In this document: positions 1-8,402 of the stretch, piece by piece
Position numbering within the stretch: position 1 is the first letter of the stretch
Layout: each line of letters opens with the position of its first letter
Source of the DNA: Ilumatobacter sp963746265
GTDB lineage: Bacteria; Actinomycetota; Acidimicrobiia; Acidimicrobiales; Ilumatobacteraceae
Direction: 5' to 3'
Assembly (NCBI GenBank): GCA_963746265.1
Contig: CAVVAM010000003.1
Location: 1 to 64,000 of the forward strand
DNA length: 64,000 nucleotides
Program-made: the position numbers and the translations under genes
Notes under the pieces: generated by a model
The model's database searches: none
The model's input: only the letters and a program-made list of their open reading frames with translations
Told to the model about the DNA's origin: nothing

Positions 1-1560
1 ATCGAGCACGCATTCCTCGAGCCCGAGTCCACGCTCGCCGTCCCGTCGGGAGATGGCGACGACCGCTCGCTGCTGGTGTACTCGGGTGGCCAGGGCCAGT
101 GGGACGACCGCGACGACATCGCCGCCGTGCTCGGCGTCGACACCTCACAGGTCACCGTCGAGCTGGTCTCGAACGGTGGCGCGTTCGGCGGCAAGGAAGA
201 CATGAGCAACCAGGCCCACGCCGCGCTCGCGGCGTGGCTCCTCGGGCGACCGGTCAAGTGCACCCTGTCACGCGAGGAGAGCTTTCGGATGCACGCCAAG
301 CGGCACCCGATCACCCTCGAGTACGAGGCAGGTTGCGATGTGGATGGACGACTGACCGGACTGAGGGTGCGCGGCGTCGGCGACTCCGGCGCGTACGCGA
401 GCGTCGGGATGAAGGTGCTCGAACGTGCGGCCGGTCATGCGTGCGGGCCGTACCGATGGGACGCGATCGACATCGAGACGACCGCCGTGCGGACCAACAA
501 CCTGGTGTGCGGCGCGTTCCGTGGCTTCGGCGCGAACCAGGCTCAGTTCGCGACGGAGGGTGTGCTCGATCGGCTGGCGGAGCAGGTCGGCATCTCCGGC
601 TGGGAGATCCGCAAGCGCAACGTGATCACTCCGGGCGACGTCTGGGGCCCCGGTCAGATCATGGACGAGGGCGCCGGCGGCGCCGAGGCGTGCCTCGACG
701 AGATCAAGCCGCTGTACGACGAGGCACGGGCCTCGGGGCACGCCGTCGGCCTCGGGTTGGGCCTCAAGAACTCCGGGCTCGGCAACGGCTTCCACGAGAA
801 GTGCGCCGCCGTGGTGCGGTTCTGTTCCGATTCCGATCGTGTGGAGGTCCGTCACGGCTGGACCGAGATGGGCCAGGGTGTGCACACCGTGGCGCTCCAG
901 GTCGCGGCCGCCGAGCTGGGCATCGATCCCGACCGGATCGACGTCATCGTCGACACCACCCGCGACCTCGGGTTCGGGCAGACCACCGGGTCGCGCGGCA
1001 CGCTCATGACGGCCGGGTCGGTCCAGCGGGCGTGCGAAGTAGCGCTGGCCGCCGACTGCGCACCCGACGTCGACCACACCGGTGAGTATGTCGTCGACTG
1101 GACGCAGCAGCTGGGCGACACGAACGTGGCGAACCCGACGATCCACTCCTGCTTCAGCTATGCCGCCCAGATGGTGCTCGCGAACCGCGGGACGGGTTCG
1201 ATCGAGAAGGTGATCGCCGTGCACGACGTGGGCAAGGCGGTCAACCCGATGCTGGTCGAGGGCCAGGTCGAGGGCAGCGTGCACATGGGCCTCGGCTACG
1301 CGCTGACCGAGGAGTTCCCGACCGACCCGGACACGGGTTTCCCGACGAACATGACCTTGCGCTCACTCGGCATCCTCCGTGCCAAGGACGTCCCCGAGAT
1401 CGAGGTCCACATCGTCGAGGTGCCCCAGCCGAGATCGCCCTACGGCATCAAGGGTGTGGGCGAGATCGGACTCGTGCCCACGGCACCAGCGGTCGCGGCT
1501 GCGTTGCACGAGGTGGACGGCGTCTGGCGGGAGACGCTCCCGCTGAAGCCCACCGAGTGA
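1..1560 (+). CDS. Xanthine dehydrogenase/aldehyde oxidase-type molybdopterin-binding subunit (5' partial)
   Basis: Catalytic subunit of a molybdenum hydroxylase of the xanthine dehydrogenase family. The frame is open from base 1 with no upstream stop, so the start lies outside the window and 519 residues are visible. The sequence shows FGGKED around residue 62 (cofactor-binding glycine loop), GAFRGFGANQ around residue 169, EMGQGVHT, and the C-terminal GIKGVGEIGLVPTAPA. In this family the Glu of GVGE is the catalytic base, and it is present, so the enzyme looks active. The substrate cannot be told from sequence. The [2Fe-2S] and FAD partners, if any, would be upstream of the window. It ends 111 bp before a convergent small gene. 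A much smaller relative lies at 19-20.6 kb. Confidence 0.88.
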   Translation: MEHAFLEPESTLAVPSGDGDDRSLLVYSGGQGQWDDRDDIAAVLGVDTSQVTVELVSNGGAFGGKEDMSNQAHAALAAWLLGRPVKCTLSREESFRMHAKRHPITLEYEAGCDVDGRLTGLRVRGVGDSGAYASVGMKVLERAAGHACGPYRWDAIDIETTAVRTNNLVCGAFRGFGANQAQFATEGVLDRLAEQVGISGWEIRKRNVITPGDVWGPGQIMDEGAGGAEACLDEIKPLYDEARASGHAVGLGLGLKNSGLGNGFHEKCAAVVRFCSDSDRVEVRHGWTEMGQGVHTVALQVAAAELGIDPDRIDVIVDTTRDLGFGQTTGSRGTLMTAGSVQRACEVALAADCAPDVDHTGEYVVDWTQQLGDTNVANPTIHSCFSYAAQMVLANRGTGSIEKVIAVHDVGKAVNPMLVEGQVEGSVHMGLGYALTEEFPTDPDTGFPTNMTLRSLGILRAKDVPEIEVHIVEVPQPRSPYGIKGVGEIGLVPTAPAVAAALHEVDGVWRETLPLKPTE

Positions 1561-1671
1561 CGAGCCCGTGACCGGCGAATGTCGACCGGCGTCAGGCCTG
1601 CCCTGTTCGGGCCGCCCCGTGATCACGCCGCCGACGATGCACCGGGACCTCAACCGTGCCACGCCCGCTGT

Positions 1672-2127
1672 TCAGGCCGCCTGCGTCTCGACGGTGGGGG
1701 CGACCAGATCGCCGAGCCGAGACAGGACGGCACCGACCGGGAAGGTGGCACAGATCGCCTCGATCTGGTCGAGATGATCGTCGATCATGCGCTCGGCCGC
1801 CCACACCGGATCGTCGATCACGACACCGTCGAGCGTGAACTCGCCGGTCTCCGTCAACTGGACGGCACTGTCGATCCAGCCGACGCCGTCGAGCAGCTCG
1901 TGAATCGCGCGGCGTACCTCGCCACGCGACAGGTTCGGTCGGTCCGCGACCTCGGCCAGGCCCGAGAAGCCCGTCGTCGACAGACCCGCCCACGACCGGC
2001 TGCAGCGGCACCGCTCGGGATCGCTGCAGTCGAGCAACACGGGCGTGACCAGCTCGCCGTCGACGGCCTCGCCCGACTGGTGCTCGTGAACACGGCGCTG
2101 CTGATTCGCGGCGATCAGGACTCGCAT
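1672..2127 (-). CDS. Conserved hypothetical protein (DUF7715-like)
   Basis: Predicted 151-residue soluble protein beginning MRVLIAANQQ. I recall an actinobacterial family with the same beginning and a conserved VDGELV segment, seen here around residue 20, followed by a short Cys-containing stretch (LDCSDPERCRCSRSW) and an acidic helical C-terminal half. Function unknown. The ATG at 2127 is preceded by AAGGGAG with 6-7 nt spacing, which fixes the start against a much longer open frame that runs upstream over the neighbouring NUDIX gene. It is the last gene of a minus-strand run of four (lipoprotein, DUF1992, NUDIX, this gene). Confidence 0.7.
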   Translation of the reverse strand: MRVLIAANQQRRVHEHQSGEAVDGELVTPVLLDCSDPERCRCSRSWAGLSTTGFSGLAEVADRPNLSRGEVRRAIHELLDGVGWIDSAVQLTETGEFTLDGVVIDDPVWAAERMIDDHLDQIEAICATFPVGAVLSRLGDLVAPTVETQAA

Positions 2128-2171
2128 GATGATGCTCCCTTCGTCATGGCCTTCACCCTGACGAAGGGGTG

Positions 2172-2630
2172 TCACGACGTTCCGCCGAACCGGGAGAACT
2201 GTTCCAGCAGCTCGACGAGGTCGGCGGGGTGGAACACGTCGTTCGACGCGGCCAGTTCGGCGGGGCTCCACCAACGGTGCTCGTGGAGGACCGTTCTCTC
2301 GGCATCGGTCCACCCCGCCTGCGACACCTGGAACCGAGGGGTGCGCACGACGAAGCAGTGCTCGACGGCGTCGTACTCGACGCCGAGAAACGAGAACTGC
2401 GTCGAACGCACGAGCACCACCGTGCCGACGTCGTCGACGACCAGGCCCGTCTCCTCCTCCAGTTCGCGTCGTCCGGCGGCCTCCACCGTCTCGTCCGGTT
2501 CCACACCCCCACCCGGCGGGAACCACCAGGTACCGTCATCGGGTCGTGCCGGGTCGCCGCCACGGAACATGAGCACACATCCACCCTCGTCGATCACGAA
2601 CAGCGTCGCCCGGAGCCGTTCGACACCCAC
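2172..2630 (-). CDS. NUDIX hydrolase
   Basis: A 152-residue single-domain NUDIX hydrolase, expected to cleave a nucleoside diphosphate linked to another group. The NUDIX box is complete (GGGVEPDETVEAAGRRELEE followed by ETGL, about residues 40-63), with the RELEEE metal-binding glutamates. The substrate is not predictable. The start is GTG at 2630, only 9 bp after the stop of the DUF1992 gene, which suggests co-transcription. No earlier in-frame start is credible because it would enter that gene. Confidence 0.88.
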   Translation of the reverse strand: MGVERLRATLFVIDEGGCVLMFRGGDPARPDDGTWWFPPGGGVEPDETVEAAGRRELEEETGLVVDDVGTVVLVRSTQFSFLGVEYDAVEHCFVVRTPRFQVSQAGWTDAERTVLHEHRWWSPAELAASNDVFHPADLVELLEQFSRFGGTS

Positions 2631-2639
2631 GGCCGGATC

Positions 2640-3008
2640 TCAACCGGCTCGCCGGAGCCGATGCCAGCGCCGTTCGACGTCGTCGGGGTCGAATGGGATC
2701 AGGCGATCGGACTCGATCAGGTTGATGTTGACCCGCACGATCGCGGCATTGGCGTCGCGTACCAGGTCGCGGAGCGCGGCCAGGTCACACGCCCGCCAGA
2801 AGCCGACCCGGGCGGCAGCAGCAGCGGCTTCCGCCGTCTCGCGTCGGTCGTGGCTCAGCTCACGACGGGTGAACTGGTCGGCCCACCATCCCTCACCGCG
2901 ATGCGTGTCGAGATCGAGCGGGCGACCGTTGAGTTCGGGCGTGTCGAGTTCGCCGGCGGCGGCCGCGTTCGCGAGCCGTTCCTCGATCGACCGCTCGACC
3001 CAACTCAT
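2640..3008 (-). CDS. DUF1992 (DnaJ homologue subfamily C member 28-like) domain protein
   Basis: A 122-residue protein made almost entirely of the DUF1992 domain. The family hallmark is visible: an N-terminal ERxIxxRLxxAxxxGEL segment (VERSIEERLANAAAAGELDT), then a basic-aromatic middle and a C-terminal helix ending in DDVERRWHRLRR. In eukaryotes this domain is attached to a J domain; bacterial copies stand alone and their role is not established. The gene lies 9 bp downstream of the lipoprotein gene and 9 bp upstream of the NUDIX gene on the same strand. Confidence 0.78.
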   Translation of the reverse strand: MSWVERSIEERLANAAAAGELDTPELNGRPLDLDTHRGEGWWADQFTRRELSHDRRETAEAAAAAARVGFWRACDLAALRDLVRDANAAIVRVNINLIESDRLIPFDPDDVERRWHRLRRAG

Positions 3009-3017
3009 GCGCTCACG

Positions 3018-4016
3018 CTATTCGTCGCCGGCGAACGGATCCAACGCCGCGACGACCGCCGCCTCGTCGGCGGAACCGGCCGGGAGCCGAGCCGGTGGTC
3101 CGGCTGCGGTGCCGAACCACGGCCTGCCACCGCCCAGCTCGAACGACAGCGCACACGGCACGTCGCCGACGACCAACGCACCGGCTGCCTCGTCGAGCAG
3201 CTCCACGCGGCTCGTGCCGTGGCACTCGTCGACGACGGGCCTTCCGAACGCGACCACATCTCCCGGCCTCAGCTCGCGGATCGCTGGCCCCGGCGAGTTC
3301 TCGGATGCGACGGGCGCTCCTGCGACCTCGACGATTCCGCCCATCGCGCACGGCTGCTCCGAGCCGTTCCGCACGATCACCGCATCCGCCACGACCGCCA
3401 CATCGAGCGCGTCGCGCTCGCACGCACTCCGCGCCGGATCGTTCGGGTAGAAGGCGGTCAGCCACCACCCGCACGTCACCAGCACGCTGGGCACCGTGAT
3501 CAGCTCGCCACGAATCGCCACCTCGACCGCCGTGACGCGTACCGGATCGTCGCAGTCCACGTCGCGCTGTCCCACGATCAGGTCGGCCGTCGCACCGCGC
3601 TCCAGCCACACGTCGAACTCGATCGCGGGATCGACGCTGGGCGACCGACCGATGTCGACGTCACACGTGACGTTCCCGTCGTTGCGGATCCTGATCACGG
3701 CACCGACGGTCGACGGCCCGGGAATCAGTTGCGCCGTCCACAGCTCGAGATCGTCGACGTCACATGGTTCAGGCGTCGTCGGCGCCGGCACGGTCGAACC
3801 CGCGATCTGACTCGGGGCCAGATCGGTCGCGACGTTCGACGAATCGCCGGCCACGGGAGCGGCCGACGTCTTCCCCGACCAATCCACCGATGGCGGCGAT
3901 CCACCGAGCGTCCCTGGCGCGTCGGACGAGCAGGCGGCGACGACGGAGACCACCGCGACGACGACTGCAACCACGACGCCGCTCGAGCGCCGACTGACGG
4001 ACGATCGGACGCGCAT
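3018..4016 (-). CDS. Putative secreted lipoprotein of unknown function
   Basis: A 332-residue protein with an Arg-rich n-region, a Val/Ala hydrophobic stretch and a lipobox-like VVAAC at about residues 25-29, so it is probably lipid-anchored outside the cell. The mature part looks like tandem beta-sandwich domains: phrases such as VRIRNDGNVTCDVDIG and AVIVRNGSEQPCAMGG resemble Cys-bridged repeats of actinobacterial DUF4232-type exoproteins, but I cannot assign a family firmly. Cysteines are spaced in pairs, consistent with disulfides. The start is supported by a TACAGT box 6 nt upstream with no Shine-Dalgarno. It heads the four-gene minus-strand run. Confidence 0.66.
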   Translation of the reverse strand: MRVRSSVSRRSSGVVVAVVVAVVSVVAACSSDAPGTLGGSPPSVDWSGKTSAAPVAGDSSNVATDLAPSQIAGSTVPAPTTPEPCDVDDLELWTAQLIPGPSTVGAVIRIRNDGNVTCDVDIGRSPSVDPAIEFDVWLERGATADLIVGQRDVDCDDPVRVTAVEVAIRGELITVPSVLVTCGWWLTAFYPNDPARSACERDALDVAVVADAVIVRNGSEQPCAMGGIVEVAGAPVASENSPGPAIRELRPGDVVAFGRPVVDECHGTSRVELLDEAAGALVVGDVPCALSFELGGGRPWFGTAAGPPARLPAGSADEAAVVAALDPFAGDE

Positions 4017-4028
4017 CTGCCGACTGTA
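4017..4028 (-). promoter_or_regulatory. Predicted -10 box TACAGT with leaderless spacing
   Basis: On the minus strand TACAGT lies 6 nt before the ATG at 4016, so transcription would start at or next to the start codon. No Shine-Dalgarno is visible. Confidence 0.5.
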
Positions 4029-4109
4029 CGAGTGGGACCGTCCCCGCTGTCATCACCGGGACCGGACGATCGGACCGTCGAAGCGGCCGCTACACGTCCA
4101 CCGGCGCCG

Positions 4110-5135
4110 TCAGCCCAGCCAGGACTTCCACTCGGCCTCGTGGGCGGCGACCCACTCGGCGGCCACGTCCGCCGGATCCTCACCGTCGATCTCGAATGCC
4201 GGGAGCATCTCGAGTTGATCGTCGTTGCTGAGCGCAAAGTTCTGCAGGAAGGCGAACACGTCGGGCGCCTTCTCCTCGAGCTGCGCCGATGCAGCCTTGA
4301 TCAGCACGTCCTCCGGATAGTCGCAGTCGTACCCACCGTCGCTGGCGGCCGCCGAGGCATTGCACTCGTCGGTCACCGGCGGTAGCTCGACCTTGACGAG
4401 GTCGTACTTGGCGACCGCGGCCGTCGGGGTCCACCAGTACATGAGGACCGGCTCGTCGGCGGCGACGCGAGAGTCGAGCTCGGCGATCGTCGCCGGCTCG
4501 GAACCCGAATACTGCACCTCGAATGGCAGGTCGAGGTTGGCGATGATCTGCTCGTCGAACTGCGAGTACGACGGGTCGGTCGCGAGGAAACGTCCGAGGT
4601 CGCCCGACTCGGCGGTTGCGAACATCTCGGCGGCCTCCGGTGTCGTGTACCCCTCCCAGGTGGCGAGTTCGGGATTGGCGTCGAGTACCGACTGCGGCAC
4701 GAACCAGCCGATGCGACCGACTGCACCGAGCTCGCCGATGTTGACGACCGACCCGTCGTCGAAGTAGGCGTTCTCGGCGTCGGTGATGCCCGACGGCCAG
4801 ATCTCGAGCACGGCATCGAGGCTGCCATCGGCCATGCCGGTGAACATGGCGTCGTTCTCGTTGACCTCGGTGATCTCCACCGGGTTGCCGAGATTGGTCT
4901 CGATGATGTTCTTCGCGACCTCGGCGTTGAGACGCGAGGCCGACCACGGGTTCACGATCAACGTGATGGTCGGCTTCGACGAGTCGACTCCGTCGCCGGC
5001 AGGTTCGTCGGCCGGCGCATCGGTTCCGCTCGTCTCGTCTGCGGCCGGCTCGGCTGCCGGGTCGTCGTCGTCTCCGCCGCACGCCCCGAGACCGATTGCA
5101 GCGACGACGCCCAGTGCGATGAGTCGTCTGTTCAT
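4110..5135 (-). CDS. Glycine betaine/proline-type ABC transporter substrate-binding lipoprotein
   Basis: A 341-residue extracellular binding protein of the OpuAC/ProX type. The signal peptide ends in the lipobox LGAC (about residues 16-19), followed by a long Asp/Glu/Ala linker (residues 20-50) typical of actinobacterial lipoproteins. The binding domain starts at KPTITLIVNPWSASRLNAEV, the OpuAC pattern in which Trp residues form an aromatic cage for a quaternary amine; W63 and later Trp residues (LEIWPSG, YWWTPTAA) fit this. The start at 5135 has a strong GGAGGGGG Shine-Dalgarno. It is divergent from the ATPase and permease genes, 55 bp apart, and presumably serves them. The ligand is inferred to be betaine-like. 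Confidence 0.88.
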   Translation of the reverse strand: MNRRLIALGVVAAIGLGACGGDDDDPAAEPAADETSGTDAPADEPAGDGVDSSKPTITLIVNPWSASRLNAEVAKNIIETNLGNPVEITEVNENDAMFTGMADGSLDAVLEIWPSGITDAENAYFDDGSVVNIGELGAVGRIGWFVPQSVLDANPELATWEGYTTPEAAEMFATAESGDLGRFLATDPSYSQFDEQIIANLDLPFEVQYSGSEPATIAELDSRVAADEPVLMYWWTPTAAVAKYDLVKVELPPVTDECNASAAASDGGYDCDYPEDVLIKAASAQLEEKAPDVFAFLQNFALSNDDQLEMLPAFEIDGEDPADVAAEWVAAHEAEWKSWLG

Positions 5136-5177
5136 GTTGTTCCCCCTCCGTCGGCCGACGGCCGATCCTGTATCGCG

Positions 5178-5190
5178 TACATTACCGTTA
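5178..5190 (+). promoter_or_regulatory. Predicted -10 box TACATT for the opuA-like ATPase gene
   Basis: TACATT at 5178-5183 lies 7 nt before the ATG at 5191. There is no Shine-Dalgarno, so the transcript is probably leaderless. The divergent binding-protein gene 55 bp away instead has a strong ribosome-binding site. Confidence 0.55.
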
Positions 5191-6219
5191 ATGGTCGTCA
5201 ACATCGACGGTACCGAGTGCCTCCGGGCCCGTGGGCTGTGGAAGGTGTTCGGCTCCCGACCGGAACGTGCGATCGACCTGGCCGAGTCCGGCGCCACCAG
5301 GGCCGAGGTGCTCGAGGGCACCGGATGCACGATCGGGGTACGCGACGTCTCGTTCGACGTCCACCTCGGCGAGACGTTCGTCGTGATGGGCCTGTCGGGG
5401 TCGGGCAAGTCCACTCTCGTGCGATGCGTCGCCCGGCTCACCGACGTCACCAGAGGGGTCGTGACGCTCGACGGTGACGATCTCACGGCGATGGACGAAC
5501 GAACGCTGCGCGAGGTCAGGCGCAAGAAGTTGTCGATGGTGTTCCAGCATTTCGGGCTGTTCCCTCATCGCAGCGTCATCGACAATGCCGCGTACGGACT
5601 CGAGGTGCAGGGTGTCTCGAAGACCGAGCGTCACGCCGAGGCGCTGCGCGTCCTGCGGCTGGTCGGTCTCGACGGCTATGAGTACCACTATCCGCAGCAG
5701 CTGTCGGGCGGTATGCAGCAGCGGGTCGGACTGGCACGAGCGCTGTCAGTCGACCCCGAAGTCTTGTTCTTCGACGAGCCGTTCTCGGCGCTCGATCCGC
5801 TCATCCGACGCGACATGCAGGACGAGCTGATCCGACTGCAAGGCAACCTGCAGCGCACGATCGTCTTCATCACCCATGATTTCGCTGAGGCGATCAAGTT
5901 GGGTGACCGGATCGCGATCATGAAGGACGGCGTCTTCGATCAGATCGGAACCGCGGCCGAACTGATCACGAGCCCGGCGACCGACTACGTCCGCGAGTTC
6001 ACCCACGACATCCCGAAAGCGAAGGTCCTGACGGCCGCCGACGTGATGTGCGGAGGCGGCGACGGAAGGCGCACGGTGCACTCGGACCGAACGGTCGAGT
6101 CGTTGATTCCGATGATGCTCGACGACCCGGCTCCGCTGACGGTCATCGACCTCACCGGTACGACGATCGGTGCGATCGATCGCACCGCCGTCATGAGCGT
6201 TCTGGACGATTCGGCGTGA
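5191..6219 (+). CDS. Glycine betaine/proline-type ABC transporter ATPase
   Basis: A 342-residue ABC ATPase of the OpuAA/ProV type. Walker A GLSGSGKST is at 67-75, the Q-loop at FQHFGLFPHR (118-127), signature LSGGMQQR at 171-178, Walker B VLFFDEP at 191-197 and the H-loop ITHDF near 230. The insertion between strand 1 and Walker A (SRPERAIDLAESGATRAEV) is characteristic of this subfamily. The C-terminus (about 270-342) looks like one partial CBS repeat rather than the usual pair, so ionic-strength sensing may be reduced. ATG 5191 is chosen because of the upstream -10 box; the open frame itself extends much further upstream. The stop overlaps the permease start (GTGA). Confidence 0.9.
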   Translation: MVVNIDGTECLRARGLWKVFGSRPERAIDLAESGATRAEVLEGTGCTIGVRDVSFDVHLGETFVVMGLSGSGKSTLVRCVARLTDVTRGVVTLDGDDLTAMDERTLREVRRKKLSMVFQHFGLFPHRSVIDNAAYGLEVQGVSKTERHAEALRVLRLVGLDGYEYHYPQQLSGGMQQRVGLARALSVDPEVLFFDEPFSALDPLIRRDMQDELIRLQGNLQRTIVFITHDFAEAIKLGDRIAIMKDGVFDQIGTAAELITSPATDYVREFTHDIPKAKVLTAADVMCGGGDGRRTVHSDRTVESLIPMMLDDPAPLTVIDLTGTTIGAIDRTAVMSVLDDSA

Positions 6220-8141
6220 CGACCACTGTCGGCCCCGCGACAGCGTCGACACGGATCGACGTTCGCCGGTGGGCGCCCTGGGCGACGTTGGTGGGCGGCG
6301 CTGTTGCGCTCCAGATCGTGTTCTCGTCGTCGACCGGATTTCCAGCGCGACTCGACACGACCCTCGAGGCTCCGATCGACCGCGCCGGCGCCTGGATGCG
6401 TTCGAACCGGCTGACGCACCCCGTGTTCACGAACTTCTTCACACCCATCAGCGACGCCATCGACAGCGTCATCACCCGTCTCGGCGCACTCCTGCTCTGG
6501 GCACCCTGGTACGTCGTCATCGCCGTGATCGCTCTGGTGGCCATCCGGGTCCGACGGTGGCGCGATGCGGCCGTGATCACCGGTGCCCTGTTCTACACGG
6601 GCGCCATCGGGCTCTGGGAGGAGAGCATGCTGACACTCGCGCTGATGTCGACGTCGGTGCTGCTCGCCGTGTTGATCGGGCTCCCCCTCGGCGTCTGGGC
6701 AGCGCTGAAGCCGCGCGTCGAGACGGTCGTTCGCCCGTTCCTCGACGTGATGCAGACCGTGCCCGCGTTCATCTACTTCCTGCCGCTGTTCATGCTGTTC
6801 GGCATCGGCAACGTGCCCGCGGCGATCGCCACGCTGATCTACGCGCTCCCTCCGGTCGTGCGGCTCACCACCTTGGGCATTCGCCAGGTGCCGTCGTCGG
6901 CCGTCGAGGCGTCGGCGATGTTCGGCGCAACCGGGCCTCAGACGCTGTACAAAGTGCAACTCCCGATGGCGCTCCGTACCATCCTGACGGGTCTGTCGCA
7001 GACCGTGATGATGGCGCTCGGCATCGTGGTGCTCGCGACACTGATCGGCGCCGACGGACTCGGAACGCCGGTGCTCCAGAGCCTCAACCAGCGTCGTACC
7101 GGTCGCGGCATCGCCGCCGGACTCGCGATCGTCGCGATCGCGATGGTGCTCGATCGGTTCTGGCGATCCCTGGCCGAGCGCGATCCGATGCACCGACTGC
7201 CCACGCGCGCCACGTTCGCGTTGGCGGGCGGCATCGTGGCAGCGACGATCGTCGGTCGTGCTCTCGGTCGGGTGAGCTTCCCGGACCTGTGGGACACCAC
7301 GCTGTTCGACCCGATCGACGACACCGTCGTGTGGGCACGGGACAACCTGCGCTGGTTGACGAGGCCGCTCAGCGACTTCATCGTCACCACGCTGTACCTG
7401 CCGGCACGCGACCTCCTGATCGACGACGTCGCATGGCCCGTGCTCGTGTTCGTGACCGGCTTCGCCTGCTGGAAGATCAAGAACTGGCAGTTCGGCGTGT
7501 TCGCCGCGGTCGCGCTGCTCGTGATCGGGCTGACCGGCATGTGGGCGCTGTCGCTCGACACTCTCGTTCAGGTCGTCATTTCGACGGTGCTCTCGCTCGC
7601 CGTCGCCATCCCACTCGGCGTGTGGGCCGGCCGGAACCGGCGCGTCGAGGCGGCATTGGCCCCGATCCTCGACTCCATGCAGACGATCCCGTCGCTCGTG
7701 TACATCATCCCGGTGGTGATCCTGTTCACTGTGGGCGTCGTGCCCGGCGTGATCGCAACCGTCGTGTACGCGATGGTTCCGGGCGTCCGCATCACCGCGC
7801 TCGGCATCAAGGAGGTCTCCGAGGAGAGTGTGGAGGCCTCCCGTACGTTCGGCGCGACCCCACGTCAGACACTCTTCGGAGTCCGGTTGCCGCTCGCCGC
7901 ACCGACCATCATGGCCGGTGTCAATCAGGTGATCATGATGGTCCTCGCGATGGTCATCATCACCGGGCTGGTCGGTGGCGGGGCGCTCGGGTTCGAGACC
8001 GTTCGTGCCCTCCAACGGAGTCTGTTCGGACTCGGCTTCGAGGTCGGTCTCGCGCTCGTGTTGATGGCGATGATCCTCGACCGGTTCACCGAGGCATGGG
8101 CCGAGCGAATGCAGCCGCCCTCCTCACCCAGCGGTCGGTGA
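6216..8141 (+). CDS. Glycine betaine/proline-type ABC permease, two permease domains in one chain
   Basis: A 641-residue membrane protein containing two BPD-type ABC permease domains. The first (about residues 135-330) has LLAVLIGLPLGVWAALKPRV, QTVPAFIYFLPL and EASAMFGATGPQTLYKVQLP. The second (about 425-640) has LSLAVAIPLGVWAGRNRRV, QTIPSLVYIIPV and EASRTFGATPRQTLFGVRLP. The EAA-type coupling loop (EA...FGAT..QTL...LP) therefore occurs twice, so one polypeptide could form the whole channel, whereas ProW normally has one domain and homodimerises. Extra membrane segments precede each domain. GTG 6216 overlaps the ATPase stop by 4 bp, implying translational coupling. Confidence 0.9.
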   Translation: MTTTVGPATASTRIDVRRWAPWATLVGGAVALQIVFSSSTGFPARLDTTLEAPIDRAGAWMRSNRLTHPVFTNFFTPISDAIDSVITRLGALLLWAPWYVVIAVIALVAIRVRRWRDAAVITGALFYTGAIGLWEESMLTLALMSTSVLLAVLIGLPLGVWAALKPRVETVVRPFLDVMQTVPAFIYFLPLFMLFGIGNVPAAIATLIYALPPVVRLTTLGIRQVPSSAVEASAMFGATGPQTLYKVQLPMALRTILTGLSQTVMMALGIVVLATLIGADGLGTPVLQSLNQRRTGRGIAAGLAIVAIAMVLDRFWRSLAERDPMHRLPTRATFALAGGIVAATIVGRALGRVSFPDLWDTTLFDPIDDTVVWARDNLRWLTRPLSDFIVTTLYLPARDLLIDDVAWPVLVFVTGFACWKIKNWQFGVFAAVALLVIGLTGMWALSLDTLVQVVISTVLSLAVAIPLGVWAGRNRRVEAALAPILDSMQTIPSLVYIIPVVILFTVGVVPGVIATVVYAMVPGVRITALGIKEVSEESVEASRTFGATPRQTLFGVRLPLAAPTIMAGVNQVIMMVLAMVIITGLVGGGALGFETVRALQRSLFGLGFEVGLALVLMAMILDRFTEAWAERMQPPSSPSGR

Positions 8142-8307
8142 CCCGATGACGGTCTCGGCGACGAGTGAGAACCTGCGCGGTGGCGCATGTTTCGGCCCGG
8201 CGCTCACACCGCCCCAGGGCGTCGACACCCGGACCCGGCTGCTGCTGTCCCTCGGCGGCGACGTCTGACGCGTCCGAACCCGGTCCGGCTTCGGCGACGG
8301 ACGGCTT

Positions 8308-8346
8308 GTTCACACGGCGTTCATATTGCGAACACGGCGATGTCAT
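8308..8346 (+). promoter_or_regulatory. Candidate GlnR-type operator: half-sites in 11-bp register
   Basis: GTTCAC (8308), GTTCAT (8319) and GAACAC (8330) start exactly 11 bp apart, and a weaker TGTCAT follows at 8341. OmpR-family regulators, including GlnR, bind such 11-bp-phased repeats. The block lies 57-95 bp before the glnII start, and a GlnR-like gene is encoded 2.5 kb downstream. The link is inferred. Confidence 0.42.
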
Positions 8347-8402
8347 CGCCCGATGGCATCGTGCCGCTGCCCCTACAACCGTTGATGTGGAAGGACCCAT
8401 CC

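Noticed and set aside
1579..4385. Long plus-strand open frames of several hundred codons
   Set aside because: They lie antisense to NUDIX, DUF1992, lipoprotein and OpuAC genes and have Arg/His/Asp-rich composition typical of shadow frames in high-GC DNA.
5985..8015. 676-codon minus-strand open frame opposite the ABC permease
   Set aside because: Highly polar, Asp/Arg/His-rich and without any motif; the plus strand encodes a clear two-domain permease.
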